A stretch of 64,000 nt of DNA. It comes from JAGOPY01 sp964619555 (GTDB lineage: Bacteria; Bacteroidota; Bacteroidia; Bacteroidales; JAGOPY01). The notes beneath the pieces are model-generated. The model saw nothing but the letters and a program-made list of their open reading frames with translations, was not told the origin of the DNA and did not search any database. The DNA lies in contig CAZUDV010000014.1 of assembly GCA_964619555.1 (NCBI GenBank), positions 51,830-115,829 on the forward strand. Direction: 5' to 3'. Below are positions 17,859 to 26,294 of this stretch, piece by piece (position 1 is the stretch's first letter; every line of letters starts with the position of its first letter). A program made the position numbers and the translations under genes.

Positions 17859-18674
17859 ATGGAAGATGCTGGCAACAATAAACTCATTCTGGGAGCCATT
17901 ATCGGCGATATCATTGGTTCGGTCTATGAATTCCATAACGTCAGGTCAACTGACTTTGAAATGTTTGGCGCGGGAACGGATTTCACCGATGACAGCGTGC
18001 TGACCATTGCCACGATGGATAGCATACTTAATGGGATTGATTATGTTACGGCTTACCAGTCTTACGGTAGGAAATATCCCAATAGGGGCTACGGTGGTTA
18101 TTTTCAATCTTGGATTCACGCCGATCAACCAAAGCCTTACAACAGTTATGGAAATGGATCGGCAATGCGGGTGAGCCCAGTTGGTTGGGCTTATGATAAG
18201 CTGGAAGAAGTTTTGGAACAGGCGAAACGAAGCGCGGAAGTGACGCATAACCATCCCGAAGGGATCAAAGGGGCTCAGGCAACCGCTGCTGCTGTGTTTA
18301 TGGCACGGACTGGTTCCAGCAAGGCTGACATCAAAAAGTACATACAGGAAACATTTGGCTACGATCTGGAAAGACGCATTGATGATATCCGACCAGTATA
18401 TAGGTTCAACGAAACCTGCCAGCAAACAGTTCCCGAAGCCTTGATAGCCTTTCTGGAAAGCGAAGATTACGAAAGCGCCATCAGGCTGGCAATATCCATT
18501 GGGGGCGATAGCGACACGGTTGCGTGCATCACGGGCGGGATCGCCGAAGCGTTTTATAAGGAAGTTCCTGAGTGGATTGTTGAGAAGGCATTGGATTTAC
18601 TGCCAGAGGATGTAATAAAATTGATAGGGGAATTTTCTAATAGATTTAAAAATTCCAATCATAGGAAGGGCTGA
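17859..18674 (+). CDS. ADP-ribosylglycohydrolase family protein (DraG/ARH)
   Basis: The 271-aa protein carries the metal-binding signatures of the DraG/ARH family: LGAIIGDIIGSVYE at the N-terminus, TDDSVLTIA, and IGGDSDTVACITGGIAEA near the C-terminus, all with the Asp residues that hold the two Mg ions. These enzymes remove ADP-ribose from proteins or nucleic acids. Length and motifs are complete. The gene follows the conserved hypothetical by 15 bases. No ADP-ribosyltransferase is recognisable nearby, so its partner, if any, may be elsewhere or one of the unassigned neighbours. Confidence 0.88.
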   Translation: MEDAGNNKLILGAIIGDIIGSVYEFHNVRSTDFEMFGAGTDFTDDSVLTIATMDSILNGIDYVTAYQSYGRKYPNRGYGGYFQSWIHADQPKPYNSYGNGSAMRVSPVGWAYDKLEEVLEQAKRSAEVTHNHPEGIKGAQATAAAVFMARTGSSKADIKKYIQETFGYDLERRIDDIRPVYRFNETCQQTVPEALIAFLESEDYESAIRLAISIGGDSDTVACITGGIAEAFYKEVPEWIVEKALDLLPEDVIKLIGEFSNRFKNSNHRKG

Positions 18675-18798
18675 CTGAACAAATGACAAGCCAACTCAAG
18701 TAATTATAACTCATACACATTATAGAGTTGTAAAATATGGATTATATATATTATCTTTAATGCTAATTAACCAGATTCCTTTATTCAAATTATTTTAA

Positions 18799-19224
18799 AT
18801 GTTCAATTTATTTAAAAACAAATCAGTGGTAAAAGTCGAAAATGCTTTTTCGACATCATCCATTAACCAAAAACTTTCTGTCATTAATTTATTAATTGGC
18901 GTTACGGGTTGTGATTCTGCGCAAAATTCAGATGAATTGAATTGTATAAACAAGTATGTTAAAATCCTGAATGTAACGAGTGGTCAATGTATGCAACGGC
19001 TTCAACAATTTGGTATGCAAGGTGTCATAGATGATCTCAAAGGACTGACGTCTTATCAAAAAGAAATTTTATTTCGAATTTGTCTTGAAGCCGCTTATGT
19101 TGATGAAGATGCTAACCGCACGGAACAATTCTTTATGGAGCAAAATCTAATGAACATTGGTTTAAGTGTGGCAGAACAAAAGCAAATACTTAGGAATGTT
19201 GCTGCAACAGGTGATTTTTTATAA
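18799..19224 (+). CDS. TerB-like helical protein
   Basis: The 141-aa, mostly helical product has the look of a TerB-type domain (YQKEILFRICLEAAYVDEDANRTEQFFMEQ), a fold linked to stress and tellurite-resistance complexes. No signal peptide is seen. A possible promoter (TTG at 18728, TATCTTTA at 18752-18759) lies upstream. It heads a same-strand group of small genes up to 22.1 kb. The assignment is by fold impression only. Confidence 0.5.
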   Translation: MFNLFKNKSVVKVENAFSTSSINQKLSVINLLIGVTGCDSAQNSDELNCINKYVKILNVTSGQCMQRLQQFGMQGVIDDLKGLTSYQKEILFRICLEAAYVDEDANRTEQFFMEQNLMNIGLSVAEQKQILRNVAATGDFL

Positions 19225-19285
19225 TTGATTTATTTAACCATTGAGTATTTAACAGCCGAAAAAACAATCCAAATTACTGATTCAT

Positions 19286-20044
19286 ATGGAAAAGGCATAC
19301 AGCGATTATGAACTTAACCAAACGGCTAATCGAATTATTAAACGAGTTGATGATATAGCAAAATCTATGTCCTCAATGATGGGGGCTAATTCATTTGGCT
19401 CATCGCCAAATATGGGAAATATCTTTCAAAAGGTTGGCGAATACCCTATTGATTTTGCCAAAGAATTCTATAGATCAAATATTAACGATTTACGTTATAT
19501 CAAATCCAAAGTTGGCTCATTTGATGAAACTTATAAAGAATTATCGGATGGGGTGGTTATGACCGTAGTTGGTTTGGTAAAATTCCCCGTTTCATTTGCC
19601 AGATTGATGACAGCAGCAGGTGATATTAAAAGCCAGAAGAACAGTCCTGAATTACTAAAAGCCAGAAGGAATCTAACCGAAGGTGCTCAATTATTATCTG
19701 AAGTAGCACAACAAGATATCAGTATCGAAGTTAAAACTGCCATTAATAGTCTACAAAATGACATAAAAGCCATTGAGAAAAAACTTGACCCTTCTTCTGG
19801 ATGTTATATTGCCACCAGCATTTATAAGGATTATGACCACCCAAATGTATTAACATTAAGATGTTTTCGTGATATGTATCTTTCCAAATCTGTCGCTGGC
19901 AATGCTATGATACGGATATATTATTTTCTTTCACCCAGTATGATTTCTCTTTTCAGAAATAAATACATAAATTATGCCACTAAATTCATTTTGGATTATT
20001 TCACCAAACATATCAATAAAGTAGAATATGGAAAATCCAAGTAA
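19286..20044 (+). CDS. CFI-box-CTERM-like protein
   Basis: The 252-aa protein has an N-terminal helical region with a coiled coil (about 135-165) and a C-terminal segment typical of the CFI-box: GCYIATSIYKDYDHPNVLTL, RCFRDMYLSKS, then IRIYYFLSPSM. The CFI-box is a short conserved region of unknown function found at C-termini of varied bacterial proteins. The 3' end overlaps the next gene by 17 bases. A central hydrophobic patch (VVMTVVGLVKFPVSFARL) may associate with membrane. Confidence 0.6.
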   Translation: MEKAYSDYELNQTANRIIKRVDDIAKSMSSMMGANSFGSSPNMGNIFQKVGEYPIDFAKEFYRSNINDLRYIKSKVGSFDETYKELSDGVVMTVVGLVKFPVSFARLMTAAGDIKSQKNSPELLKARRNLTEGAQLLSEVAQQDISIEVKTAINSLQNDIKAIEKKLDPSSGCYIATSIYKDYDHPNVLTLRCFRDMYLSKSVAGNAMIRIYYFLSPSMISLFRNKYINYATKFILDYFTKHINKVEYGKSK

Positions 20045-20417
20045 AATTTTTGAGAAATTACTCGCTATGGTTGAAGAACGGGTGTTTAATTATCACGCCG
20101 AATCACTTTGTGAAGAAATTGGGCTGATATTATCACCCATTGATGATTCTCACATAACATTCAAGGACGGAAGTGGATCAATAATGGGAGAACTTGTTTT
20201 CGGATTTGCTGGCAGACTAATTAAAGTTGTCGTGAAGCCATCCAAAGAGGTCTACCAAATTTGGGCACATTTGAGCAAATCATTACCAGACTATCAGTAT
20301 ATGGGAATCACTGGAATTGCAGATAGCGTATCCAAGAACACCAGAATTATGTTGAAAAACAATATTTTAACGGGCAGACTTATAAGTATCTACCATAGGG
20401 ATTTGACACCTTATTAA
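20028..20417 (+). CDS. Hypothetical protein, 129 aa
   Basis: Not recognised. A helical start (SKIFEKLLAMVEERVFNYHAESL) is followed by a beta-rich middle (IMGELVFGFAGRLIKVVVK). It overlaps the preceding CFI-box gene by 17 bases, which implies co-translation. No membrane segment or signal peptide is seen. Confidence 0.55.
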   Translation: MENPSKIFEKLLAMVEERVFNYHAESLCEEIGLILSPIDDSHITFKDGSGSIMGELVFGFAGRLIKVVVKPSKEVYQIWAHLSKSLPDYQYMGITGIADSVSKNTRIMLKNNILTGRLISIYHRDLTPY

Positions 20418-20459
20418 TCTTATGCATTTTATCAATAGTTTTATATAAAAATTTCAACT

Positions 20460-20816
20460 ATGGGAATCTTTGACATATTCAAGCAATCCAGTGAACCAAT
20501 TGATGTGCGTTCAATCAGCGATGAAGACATTAGAACCAGACGTTATCACAATAAAGTGATTACTTTGGTAGGTATAGTGACTTTACAGAAGCAAATTATT
20601 GTTGATTTCAATTACCCTGGAATAAACTTTGATGAAACAAATAAGGTAACTATATCAGATATGGTCGGTGCTGCTAAAGGATTTTTACTTCATACGAATA
20701 AAACATTATATAATGGAAAGGTAATCGTTACAGGGAAAATGGAGGTTGATAATCTACCTAAGCCAAAATATTCAATAACGATTGATAATAAATCTAATAT
20801 GAAATTTTATATGTAA
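20460..20816 (+). CDS. Hypothetical protein, 118 aa
   Basis: Not recognised. After a short N-terminal motif MGIFDIFKQSSE, the protein is beta-strand-rich (KVITLVGIVTLQKQIIVDFN and GKVIVTGKMEV), compatible with an OB-like or other small barrel. It follows the 129-aa gene by 42 bases on the same strand. Function cannot be inferred. Confidence 0.55.
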   Translation: MGIFDIFKQSSEPIDVRSISDEDIRTRRYHNKVITLVGIVTLQKQIIVDFNYPGINFDETNKVTISDMVGAAKGFLLHTNKTLYNGKVIVTGKMEVDNLPKPKYSITIDNKSNMKFYM

Positions 20817-20849
20817 TAAAGCAGATATTTTAATACCAAAATTGAAGTT

Positions 20850-21719
20850 ATGGAATCACAAAAAGAAAAATGGATTAATATTTTCAGAAATTCAAACTAT
20901 TCTGATTTAATGGAGGAAACCCCAAATTATATAGAGGTAGTTAATGATTTTCTTGTTCCTGATAAAATTAACGCTGACCTATTTCGTGCGAATATTGAAG
21001 TAATGGATGTTGGGATGCTGGAATTATATCAGGGTCAATATGAACCCACCCCGAATATAGAACGGTTTATTTACTATACCCATAGACCAATGGGTTATCC
21101 TTTATGGTTTCTTGCCGCATATCCCGATGTTGCTGAATGGTTTACTGCTAATATTAAAGATAATATGAATCTTTTTTATACTGCCACGGATACGAATGAG
21201 GAATATTTTAAAGATGAATCAAATTTTGACAATGACAAATTCAAAACTAATATTTTACGAAAATTAATTTCATATTATATAAAGACTGTCAATAATTCAC
21301 TTGAATGTTCGAAAAATCCTACAACTTTAGAAACAATATCAGGTTCGATTTTGGGAGATAGTATGCTCCCCTCGGATATGAAAGCGCTAATGTTAGTAAA
21401 TGATGGTGAAAATGAAATGAAATTAAATAATTCTACTGGCGCTTTACAAAAATTTTCCCAGGCGATCTCAATTCATCCAACAGCAAGAGCATATTGTTTG
21501 AGGGGGAATGTATATTTTGATGACAAGGACTTTAATAAAGCCCTGAATGATTATAATTCTTGTATAAATATTGATGATTCTTTTGCACCTGCGTATTTGG
21601 GTCGTGCTGCAATTAGAATGTCGAATGGTAATAGGACAGGAGCGTGTGCGGATTTAAAAAAAGCCTATGAATTGGGTATGAATGACGCATACGATCTTTA
21701 CAGAAAACTTTGTCTTTGA
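20850..21719 (+). CDS. TPR-containing protein
   Basis: The C-terminal ~110 residues carry about three tetratricopeptide repeats (GALQKFSQAISIHPTARAYC, DFNKALNDYNSCINIDDSFA and a final RTGACADLKKAYELG). These form protein-binding surfaces. The N-terminal ~170 residues are unassigned. It is a likely scaffold or sensor within the small-gene group at 18.8-22.1 kb. Confidence 0.7.
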   Translation: MESQKEKWINIFRNSNYSDLMEETPNYIEVVNDFLVPDKINADLFRANIEVMDVGMLELYQGQYEPTPNIERFIYYTHRPMGYPLWFLAAYPDVAEWFTANIKDNMNLFYTATDTNEEYFKDESNFDNDKFKTNILRKLISYYIKTVNNSLECSKNPTTLETISGSILGDSMLPSDMKALMLVNDGENEMKLNNSTGALQKFSQAISIHPTARAYCLRGNVYFDDKDFNKALNDYNSCINIDDSFAPAYLGRAAIRMSNGNRTGACADLKKAYELGMNDAYDLYRKLCL

Positions 21720-21775
21720 AATTATTATTAACTATGGTGCGATTTTATTATTATATTACTTAAATCTATTGATAT

Positions 21776-22081
21776 ATGTTAATATTAGGTGAATCTGGAA
21801 AATTGGAATTAATTGATGATTACAGTGACTCTGTTAGGACAATTGCTACGGATGTTAAGTATGCAGAACCTAATGATTTTGAAGACGAATATACTCTTAT
21901 TCTTTACAATAGTGGGAAAGTTGAATTAAGGTTTTCGAGGGATGGCTCATTGTTGACTACAGTTGCAAATACCAAAGCATTAAAGGTTGGATGGATGACA
22001 AATGACGCAATTTTTGTTGAATTTGATGGTGGGAAAAGCACTCTCTATTCAAAAAAAGGTGTTTTTATTTGTCAACTATGA
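21776..22081 (+). CDS. Hypothetical beta-rich protein, 101 aa
   Basis: Not recognised. The sequence reads as successive beta hairpins (GKLELIDDYSD, YTLILYNSGKVELRFSRDG, DAIFVEFDGGKSTLYSKKG), similar in feel to a small propeller or repeat module. It is the last gene of the cargo before a 594-bp non-coding stretch. Confidence 0.5.
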   Translation: MLILGESGKLELIDDYSDSVRTIATDVKYAEPNDFEDEYTLILYNSGKVELRFSRDGSLLTTVANTKALKVGWMTNDAIFVEFDGGKSTLYSKKGVFICQL

Positions 22082-22675
22082 TGATGAAACAGGTTGGGGG
22101 ATGAAAATTCCACCAACACCCCCCCCAAAAATTCACCCCCCCCCTTTTATTATCAAGGGTTTGGGGCATATTTCTGAACCAGTTTACCTTCCACGAACGG
22201 ATAATGGTCATAAACATAAGCCATCAAACTATTTTGCGAAAATTTTAAACGCTTCATTATTAATCAATTAACAGTTTTCCCAATTTCTTTCATAGCCTAC
22301 CAACTTTTTCACGAAAAACGGGAATGAACCATCATTCAATTGTGCAAAATATATTATGTAATAAATTGATAATTAGCGTTTTAAATTTGGTTTTTCCAAA
22401 AATTATTCGGATATTTGCACCAGTTCTTTTTTCATAAATTGTAAGGTTGATCTGGCTGGGTTGCGCAGCCGAAGAATGGGGGCACTTTTTGAATTGCTTA
22501 GCCGCCCATTGACCCACGGTTTTTTAACATTTTTCCGTGGGAAGCAACAAATTCCGCCGAATATTATGGCTGGTGAATTTATTAAGCGGGAACCCCACAA
22601 TCATTACAGCAATGATCGAAATGGGGTTCCTCTTTTTCATAAATAGACTTTACATTTTTTGCTTCCAGCCTATAT
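22082..22675. other. Non-coding stretch with two strong hairpins
   Basis: No convincing gene is seen. The left part has C-runs. A 7-bp inverted repeat CCCACGG (22513-22519) / CCGTGGG (22535-22541) encloses a T-rich loop. A nested hairpin follows: GGAACCCCA (22589-22597) pairs with TGGGGTTCC (22622-22630), with an inner stem ATCATT (22600-22605) / AATGAT (22611-22616), and then TCTTTTTC. The second resembles a rho-independent terminator on the plus strand and may end a small RNA. Confidence 0.45.
22589..22637 (+). terminator. Nested hairpin with T-tract
   Basis: A 9-bp outer stem, a 6-bp inner stem and a TCTTTTTC tail point to an intrinsic terminator. It is 500 bases beyond the last plus-strand cargo gene, so it probably terminates an unannotated RNA or read-through from the cargo. 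Confidence 0.5.
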
Positions 22676-24877
22676 TTATACTGTAGGGGTCATCTTCACC
22701 CGATCACGCATTCTGGGCAGGTAATCTGGGTCGTCCAGATGATTGCCAGAATCGTTAAAAGGAGAATGCCACGGTTCATTGATATAGTTTGGATACATCC
22801 CGTTATGATAGCCTTCAGAACCCGACAGGGTGAATATCTTGCTACGTTTGCTTACGACATACGTGGTGATTTTCTTCTTTCCCTTTCGGAATTTGATATA
22901 TCCACGGTCATTTAACTGCTTTGTCACGCTTGGCACGTTGATCCGTTTGCCGTACTGCGAAAAATGGGACAAGAGCAAAGATACCAGTTCCAAACTGCCG
23001 ATTTGGAATTCTTCCGCCTTGTCCGCGGGTTGATCCAGATATTCATCGATGATCAGGTCAACATCGGATTGCTGTATGTAATCCTCGTTCAATTGCTTTA
23101 GCAGTTCAATATCCGACGGTTCGAATGAGTATTTGAAGCCGCTTTCAAACAGGTGGTATGCTTCCATAAACAGATCATCCAGATCGACTACCGCTAACTT
23201 TTGCTTATCGATATCAGCCAATTCGATGGGGATTATCCTGCGGTTCTTTTGCTCACGCACCACGCTCAGGTTATTGCCTGAGCCAGCGAAGGAGCAACGG
23301 CGTTTGATGGTGCTGATCCTTCGGTCGTATTTGCGGCGGGTGGTCAGTTCCTTATTGCTCAGGATGGTTTTGAAGGTTTTTTCAGCTTCATATGTTCGAC
23401 CGTCCATTTCATCATCTATGACCAGCAGGGATTGGCTCATAACCACTTTAAAGTCATCGTCGAATGACAGCGAATGCTCCACACGGTACTTTTGCAGGGC
23501 TTCAGGCAAGGTATACTTTCGTAGCATTGTTGTCTTGCCAATTCCCTGTTCAACCGATAACAGCGTCAGGAAAAATTCATTGGCGTATTCACCGTCCAAT
23601 GCTTGGGCAACCATACCAACATACCATTTCTTTAAAAAATGCAGCACCGCGCTTTTGTCGATGTTTGGGTTTTTCAAGATCAGGCAGTCCAGCCATCGTT
23701 CAAAGGTGCCAGATGGGTTTCGATGCCTGTTGGCTTCAATGTAATCACGGACGGGGTGAACTTCGGTAATGTGAGTGCATTTAGCAACTTCTTCGAAGTT
23801 TGCACGGGGAATTTCCCTGCCGAAATGCTTTTTCATATCGACGAACAATGTATTATAAACCCTTTCGTCCACGACAACATCGTTGAAGGTCAGGTCTTGT
23901 ACAAATGAGTCGAATCGCAGCCCTATCCCGTTGAGATAGTCCAAGATGTCATCTGAATTTACTCGTTGCGTCCTTCCTTCCACTTGGAATCCGTATTCGG
24001 GCAATAGCCTGACGGTGGTGCGGTAATCATTATTGCCTTCCAGTACCTGCAACACTTGGAAGTGGTTGTAGGGCTTTTCTGATATAAAATCAGTTGATGT
24101 CGAGAAACAGAAGAAGACCCGTGAATCCTTGAAGTAATACCCAGAATGGCTGGCGACTGAGCCATCCCGAAGAAGATAGACTTTTTCATCATCTTCCCTG
24201 ACCACCGACCAATCGTGTTTTTCGAACAGTTCTATGATACTATATTGCTCGTTGAACGCATTGATGGCTGGGATACTGTATTTGTAGGGGTTATCATCCT
24301 TCTTGGGGAAATACCGTGTCAGGCTTCTTGCAGTTTCCAATAAGAAGTTGCGTTCCTGTGGCGTGATCACTGGGATATCCACGGTCAGGTTCTTCAGGTA
24401 GAAGGTTCCCTGCAATACCTTGTTATTTATGGCATTAGTGCAGAAGTAGCCCCCCTCGCCACGGGTTTCGATGATAACCGATTTATCCGAATGCAGGGCA
24501 AGCTTTTGGTTGGGCTCGATCTGTGCATCAGGACAGCAATATATGATATGGTATCCTTGATTGGGGGTGGTTTGGATGATCAGCCGATCCAGCAGGTCTT
24601 TGGGGATCAAGGCTGCGTATTCATCCCATATGGTCTTTTTGGGATCATTCTTGACATCCACATCAATGATCTCCACATTGCCGCTTATGATCCCGCAGAT
24701 GACCCCAACGGATCCTTGGTTCAGGTAGTGGGAATGCCAGTAATCTACTGGTGCCTTTTCGTGTTGGAATTCCGTCCATTGTTGGAATGGTATCTTTTGG
24801 GAAGACACGGGAATGATGGACAGAGGGAAGTTATCCGTTGGTGTTTGTTCGTGTGGTGTTTCATATGCTGTACTCAT
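22676..24877 (-). CDS. Primase-polymerase / VapE-like helicase fusion
   Basis: This 733-aa replication protein of the mobile element joins an N-terminal bifunctional primase/polymerase domain (VGVICGIISGNVEIIDVDVK with catalytic Asp residues, NQGYHIIYCC, about residues 55-160) to a VapE/D5-type superfamily 3 ATPase (Walker A GIGKTTMLRK near residue 450, LLVIDDEMDG as Walker B, then RRISTIKRRCSFAGSGN). A winged-helix-like tail (about 640-700) follows. Proteins of this kind initiate replication of phages, satellites and integrative elements. The start overlaps the small DNA-binding gene upstream by 17 bases. An origin-like repeat cluster lies immediately upstream of that gene. Confidence 0.88.
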   Translation of the reverse strand: MSTAYETPHEQTPTDNFPLSIIPVSSQKIPFQQWTEFQHEKAPVDYWHSHYLNQGSVGVICGIISGNVEIIDVDVKNDPKKTIWDEYAALIPKDLLDRLIIQTTPNQGYHIIYCCPDAQIEPNQKLALHSDKSVIIETRGEGGYFCTNAINNKVLQGTFYLKNLTVDIPVITPQERNFLLETARSLTRYFPKKDDNPYKYSIPAINAFNEQYSIIELFEKHDWSVVREDDEKVYLLRDGSVASHSGYYFKDSRVFFCFSTSTDFISEKPYNHFQVLQVLEGNNDYRTTVRLLPEYGFQVEGRTQRVNSDDILDYLNGIGLRFDSFVQDLTFNDVVVDERVYNTLFVDMKKHFGREIPRANFEEVAKCTHITEVHPVRDYIEANRHRNPSGTFERWLDCLILKNPNIDKSAVLHFLKKWYVGMVAQALDGEYANEFFLTLLSVEQGIGKTTMLRKYTLPEALQKYRVEHSLSFDDDFKVVMSQSLLVIDDEMDGRTYEAEKTFKTILSNKELTTRRKYDRRISTIKRRCSFAGSGNNLSVVREQKNRRIIPIELADIDKQKLAVVDLDDLFMEAYHLFESGFKYSFEPSDIELLKQLNEDYIQQSDVDLIIDEYLDQPADKAEEFQIGSLELVSLLLSHFSQYGKRINVPSVTKQLNDRGYIKFRKGKKKITTYVVSKRSKIFTLSGSEGYHNGMYPNYINEPWHSPFNDSGNHLDDPDYLPRMRDRVKMTPTV

Positions 24878-25055
24878 TTTGTTTCACATTTTTCTCTTGC
24901 TTATTCATTTCCCGCAATCTTCTATGCAATAGCCATTTGGTGTAAGTGGTTATGCGCATAAACTCGCTGCTGGCTTCCGCTTCAAGTTTTTTATAGAAAT
25001 CTTCGTCCAGCGTAAGATTCAACTTGATCTTTTTTTGTTTTTCTGATTTTTTCAT
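24861..25055 (-). CDS. Small ribbon-helix-helix-like DNA-binding protein
   Basis: The 64-aa basic protein opens with a lysine-rich arm and KIKLNLTLDEDFYKKLEAEA, a pattern expected of ribbon-helix-helix regulators. It lies directly upstream of the replication gene with a 17-base overlap and just downstream of the origin-like repeats. It probably binds those repeats or autoregulates the replication operon (inference). Confidence 0.6.
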   Translation of the reverse strand: MKKSEKQKKIKLNLTLDEDFYKKLEAEASSEFMRITTYTKWLLHRRLREMNKQEKNVKQNEYSI

Positions 25056-25361
25056 TTGAATTAATTTTTATCAGCTTATTATTTTGGACACTGGGTGTCC
25101 CTTTTGCAATAAATAGTCATTAGTTGCCGAAAGGAAAGAGTTGTTGCCAAAAATTTTCTTTTTTTCTACTTTTTTCTATTATTCATTGGTTTATTTTGTC
25201 AAAGGTGGACAGGTGGACAGGCAAAAAAAGGCATTTAAACAGGAATTGAAACAGTGACAGTGGAAAATCAGTTAACTGAAAATTGACTGTCACTGTTCCG
25301 TATGTTTAAAAGTGGCTTGTCACCCTGTCCACCCTGTCCACCTATGATAATTATATCATAA
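25056..25361. other. Origin-like cluster of inverted and tandem repeats
   Basis: This 306-bp gap contains GGACAC/GTGTCC (25086-25100), two overlapping copies of GGTGGACAGG (25204-25221), a 12-bp inverted repeat AACAGTGACAGT (25250-25261) / ACTGTCACTGTT (25286-25297) around the palindrome TCAGTTAACTGA (25268-25279), and two opposed copies of the same decamer as CCTGTCCACC (25324-25342). An AT-rich stretch follows (25344-25363). Facing iterons around a hairpin beside a primase-helicase gene are what a replication origin of an integrative element would look like. Confidence 0.6.
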
Positions 25362-25598
25362 TTATCTGGCGGTGGCGTTCTTTCTTTTTATCCTCAGATC
25401 ATCCAACTTCACGTATTCTTTTAGAAACGCGTCCGAAAGATAGGTGCGTTCTACACGCCGCTTTTCGTACAATTTCATTGACGCCCAGTTTGGATTCCTT
25501 GGATTATCAACATACTTGTCAGGTGGATCAAAGAATTGTGCAATCAGACGTGGAGTGAAACCTAATCGAATTAAATCGGTGTAAAAATAATACTCCAT
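25362..25598 (-). CDS. Small hypothetical protein, 78 aa
   Basis: Not recognised. The product starts MEYYFYTDLIRLGFTPRLIA and ends in a basic tail (DDLRIKRKNATAR). It lies between the origin-like region and a structured stretch upstream, in the same direction as the replication genes. It is plausibly a small regulator of the element. Confidence 0.5.
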   Translation of the reverse strand: MEYYFYTDLIRLGFTPRLIAQFFDPPDKYVDNPRNPNWASMKLYEKRRVERTYLSDAFLKEYVKLDDLRIKRKNATAR

Positions 25599-25622
25599 AA
25601 TATTGTTATTTAAATCTTATTC

Positions 25623-25681
25623 CCCACAACCCAACGGGCTTTCCGTCGGCACTTGGCTATATGTGGGCTTTTTTAACCAAG
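25623..25681 (+). ncRNA. Possible small structured RNA or terminator
   Basis: CCCACA (25623-25628) can pair with TGTGGG (25662-25667), which is followed by CTTTTTT. Inside, ACGG and CCGT (about 25634-25646) form a small stem. CTTGG (25652-25656) and CCAAG (25677-25681) offer an alternative pairing around the T-run. The layout resembles a short terminated RNA on the plus strand, opposite the small gene at 25362-25598. The evidence is structural only. Confidence 0.3.
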
Positions 25682-25838
25682 TAGGATAAATATGCACAAA
25701 AAAATCGAGAAAACCAAATTTTTAGGCAAAAATAATTAACTTAATTTCCTGAATATCAGTTCGTAAAAAAGTTTGCAGAATTGACGTAACATAAAAGGTT
25801 ATATATGAATAAATTAACATTCGTAAAATATTTGGCAT

Positions 25839-26192
25839 ATGGACACAAATTCATCAACTTTTGAAATGGCATTGCGGGAATTACTAATCCCGATCATCGA
25901 ACAAGCCGTTAACTCGGCGATGGAAAAGTACTTCATCGCCTACGTAGAGAACCACCCACCAGAACCCGACATAATTGATCTTAATGGCGTGGTAGGATAT
26001 CTTGGGCTTAAACGATCCACCCTCTATACGATGACCAGCCGAAAGGAGATACCTTATTATAAAGTAGGGCGGAAATTACTGTTCAAAAAGTCGGAACTGG
26101 ATCGGTGGGTAAAGGAAGGTAAACGGAAGACAAGTAGGGAGATTGAAAAGGAAGCGGCAAATTACATAACCCGTAGTAGGCGCAGTTACTGA
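25839..26192 (+). CDS. Excisionase-family HTH protein
   Basis: The 117-aa protein has an N-terminal helix followed by a MerR/excisionase-type helix-turn-helix: IIDLNGVVGYLGLKRSTLYT, then IPYYKVGRKLLFKKSELDRW. In Bacteroidota mobile elements such proteins act as excisionases or regulators. The 11-bp sequence TTGACGTAACA at 25781-25791 upstream is repeated in the promoter of the second HTH gene (28177-28187), suggesting common control. It is convergent with the operon at 26295-28136 and ends in a shared terminator. Confidence 0.8.
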   Translation: MDTNSSTFEMALRELLIPIIEQAVNSAMEKYFIAYVENHPPEPDIIDLNGVVGYLGLKRSTLYTMTSRKEIPYYKVGRKLLFKKSELDRWVKEGKRKTSREIEKEAANYITRSRRSY

Positions 26193-26226
26193 AAACTTAT
26201 GCTGATATTTACCTTAGCTATGCAAT

Positions 26227-26258
26227 AAAAAACCCCGTTGCCAACAACAACAACGGGG
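26227..26258 (-). terminator. Rho-independent terminator
   Basis: CCCCGTTG (26233-26240) pairs with CAACGGGG (26251-26258) over a 10-nt loop. On the minus strand the stem is followed by a run of T (AAAAAA on the plus strand at 26227-26232). It terminates the 28136-26295 operon and lies at the end of the convergent HTH gene. Confidence 0.8.
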
Positions 26259-26294
26259 CAAAACAACACAAAACGGCAAACGAGAATAGTGCTA

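Noticed and set aside
22002..22271. Frame extending beyond the 101-aa gene into C-runs
   Set aside because: It runs through C-homopolymers (PTPPPKIHPPP), has no family match and starts inside the preceding gene.
25201..25361. CRISPR-like repeat array
   Set aside because: The repeats are few, short and of mixed orientation with no uniform spacers, which fits origin iterons and not a CRISPR array; no cas genes are present.
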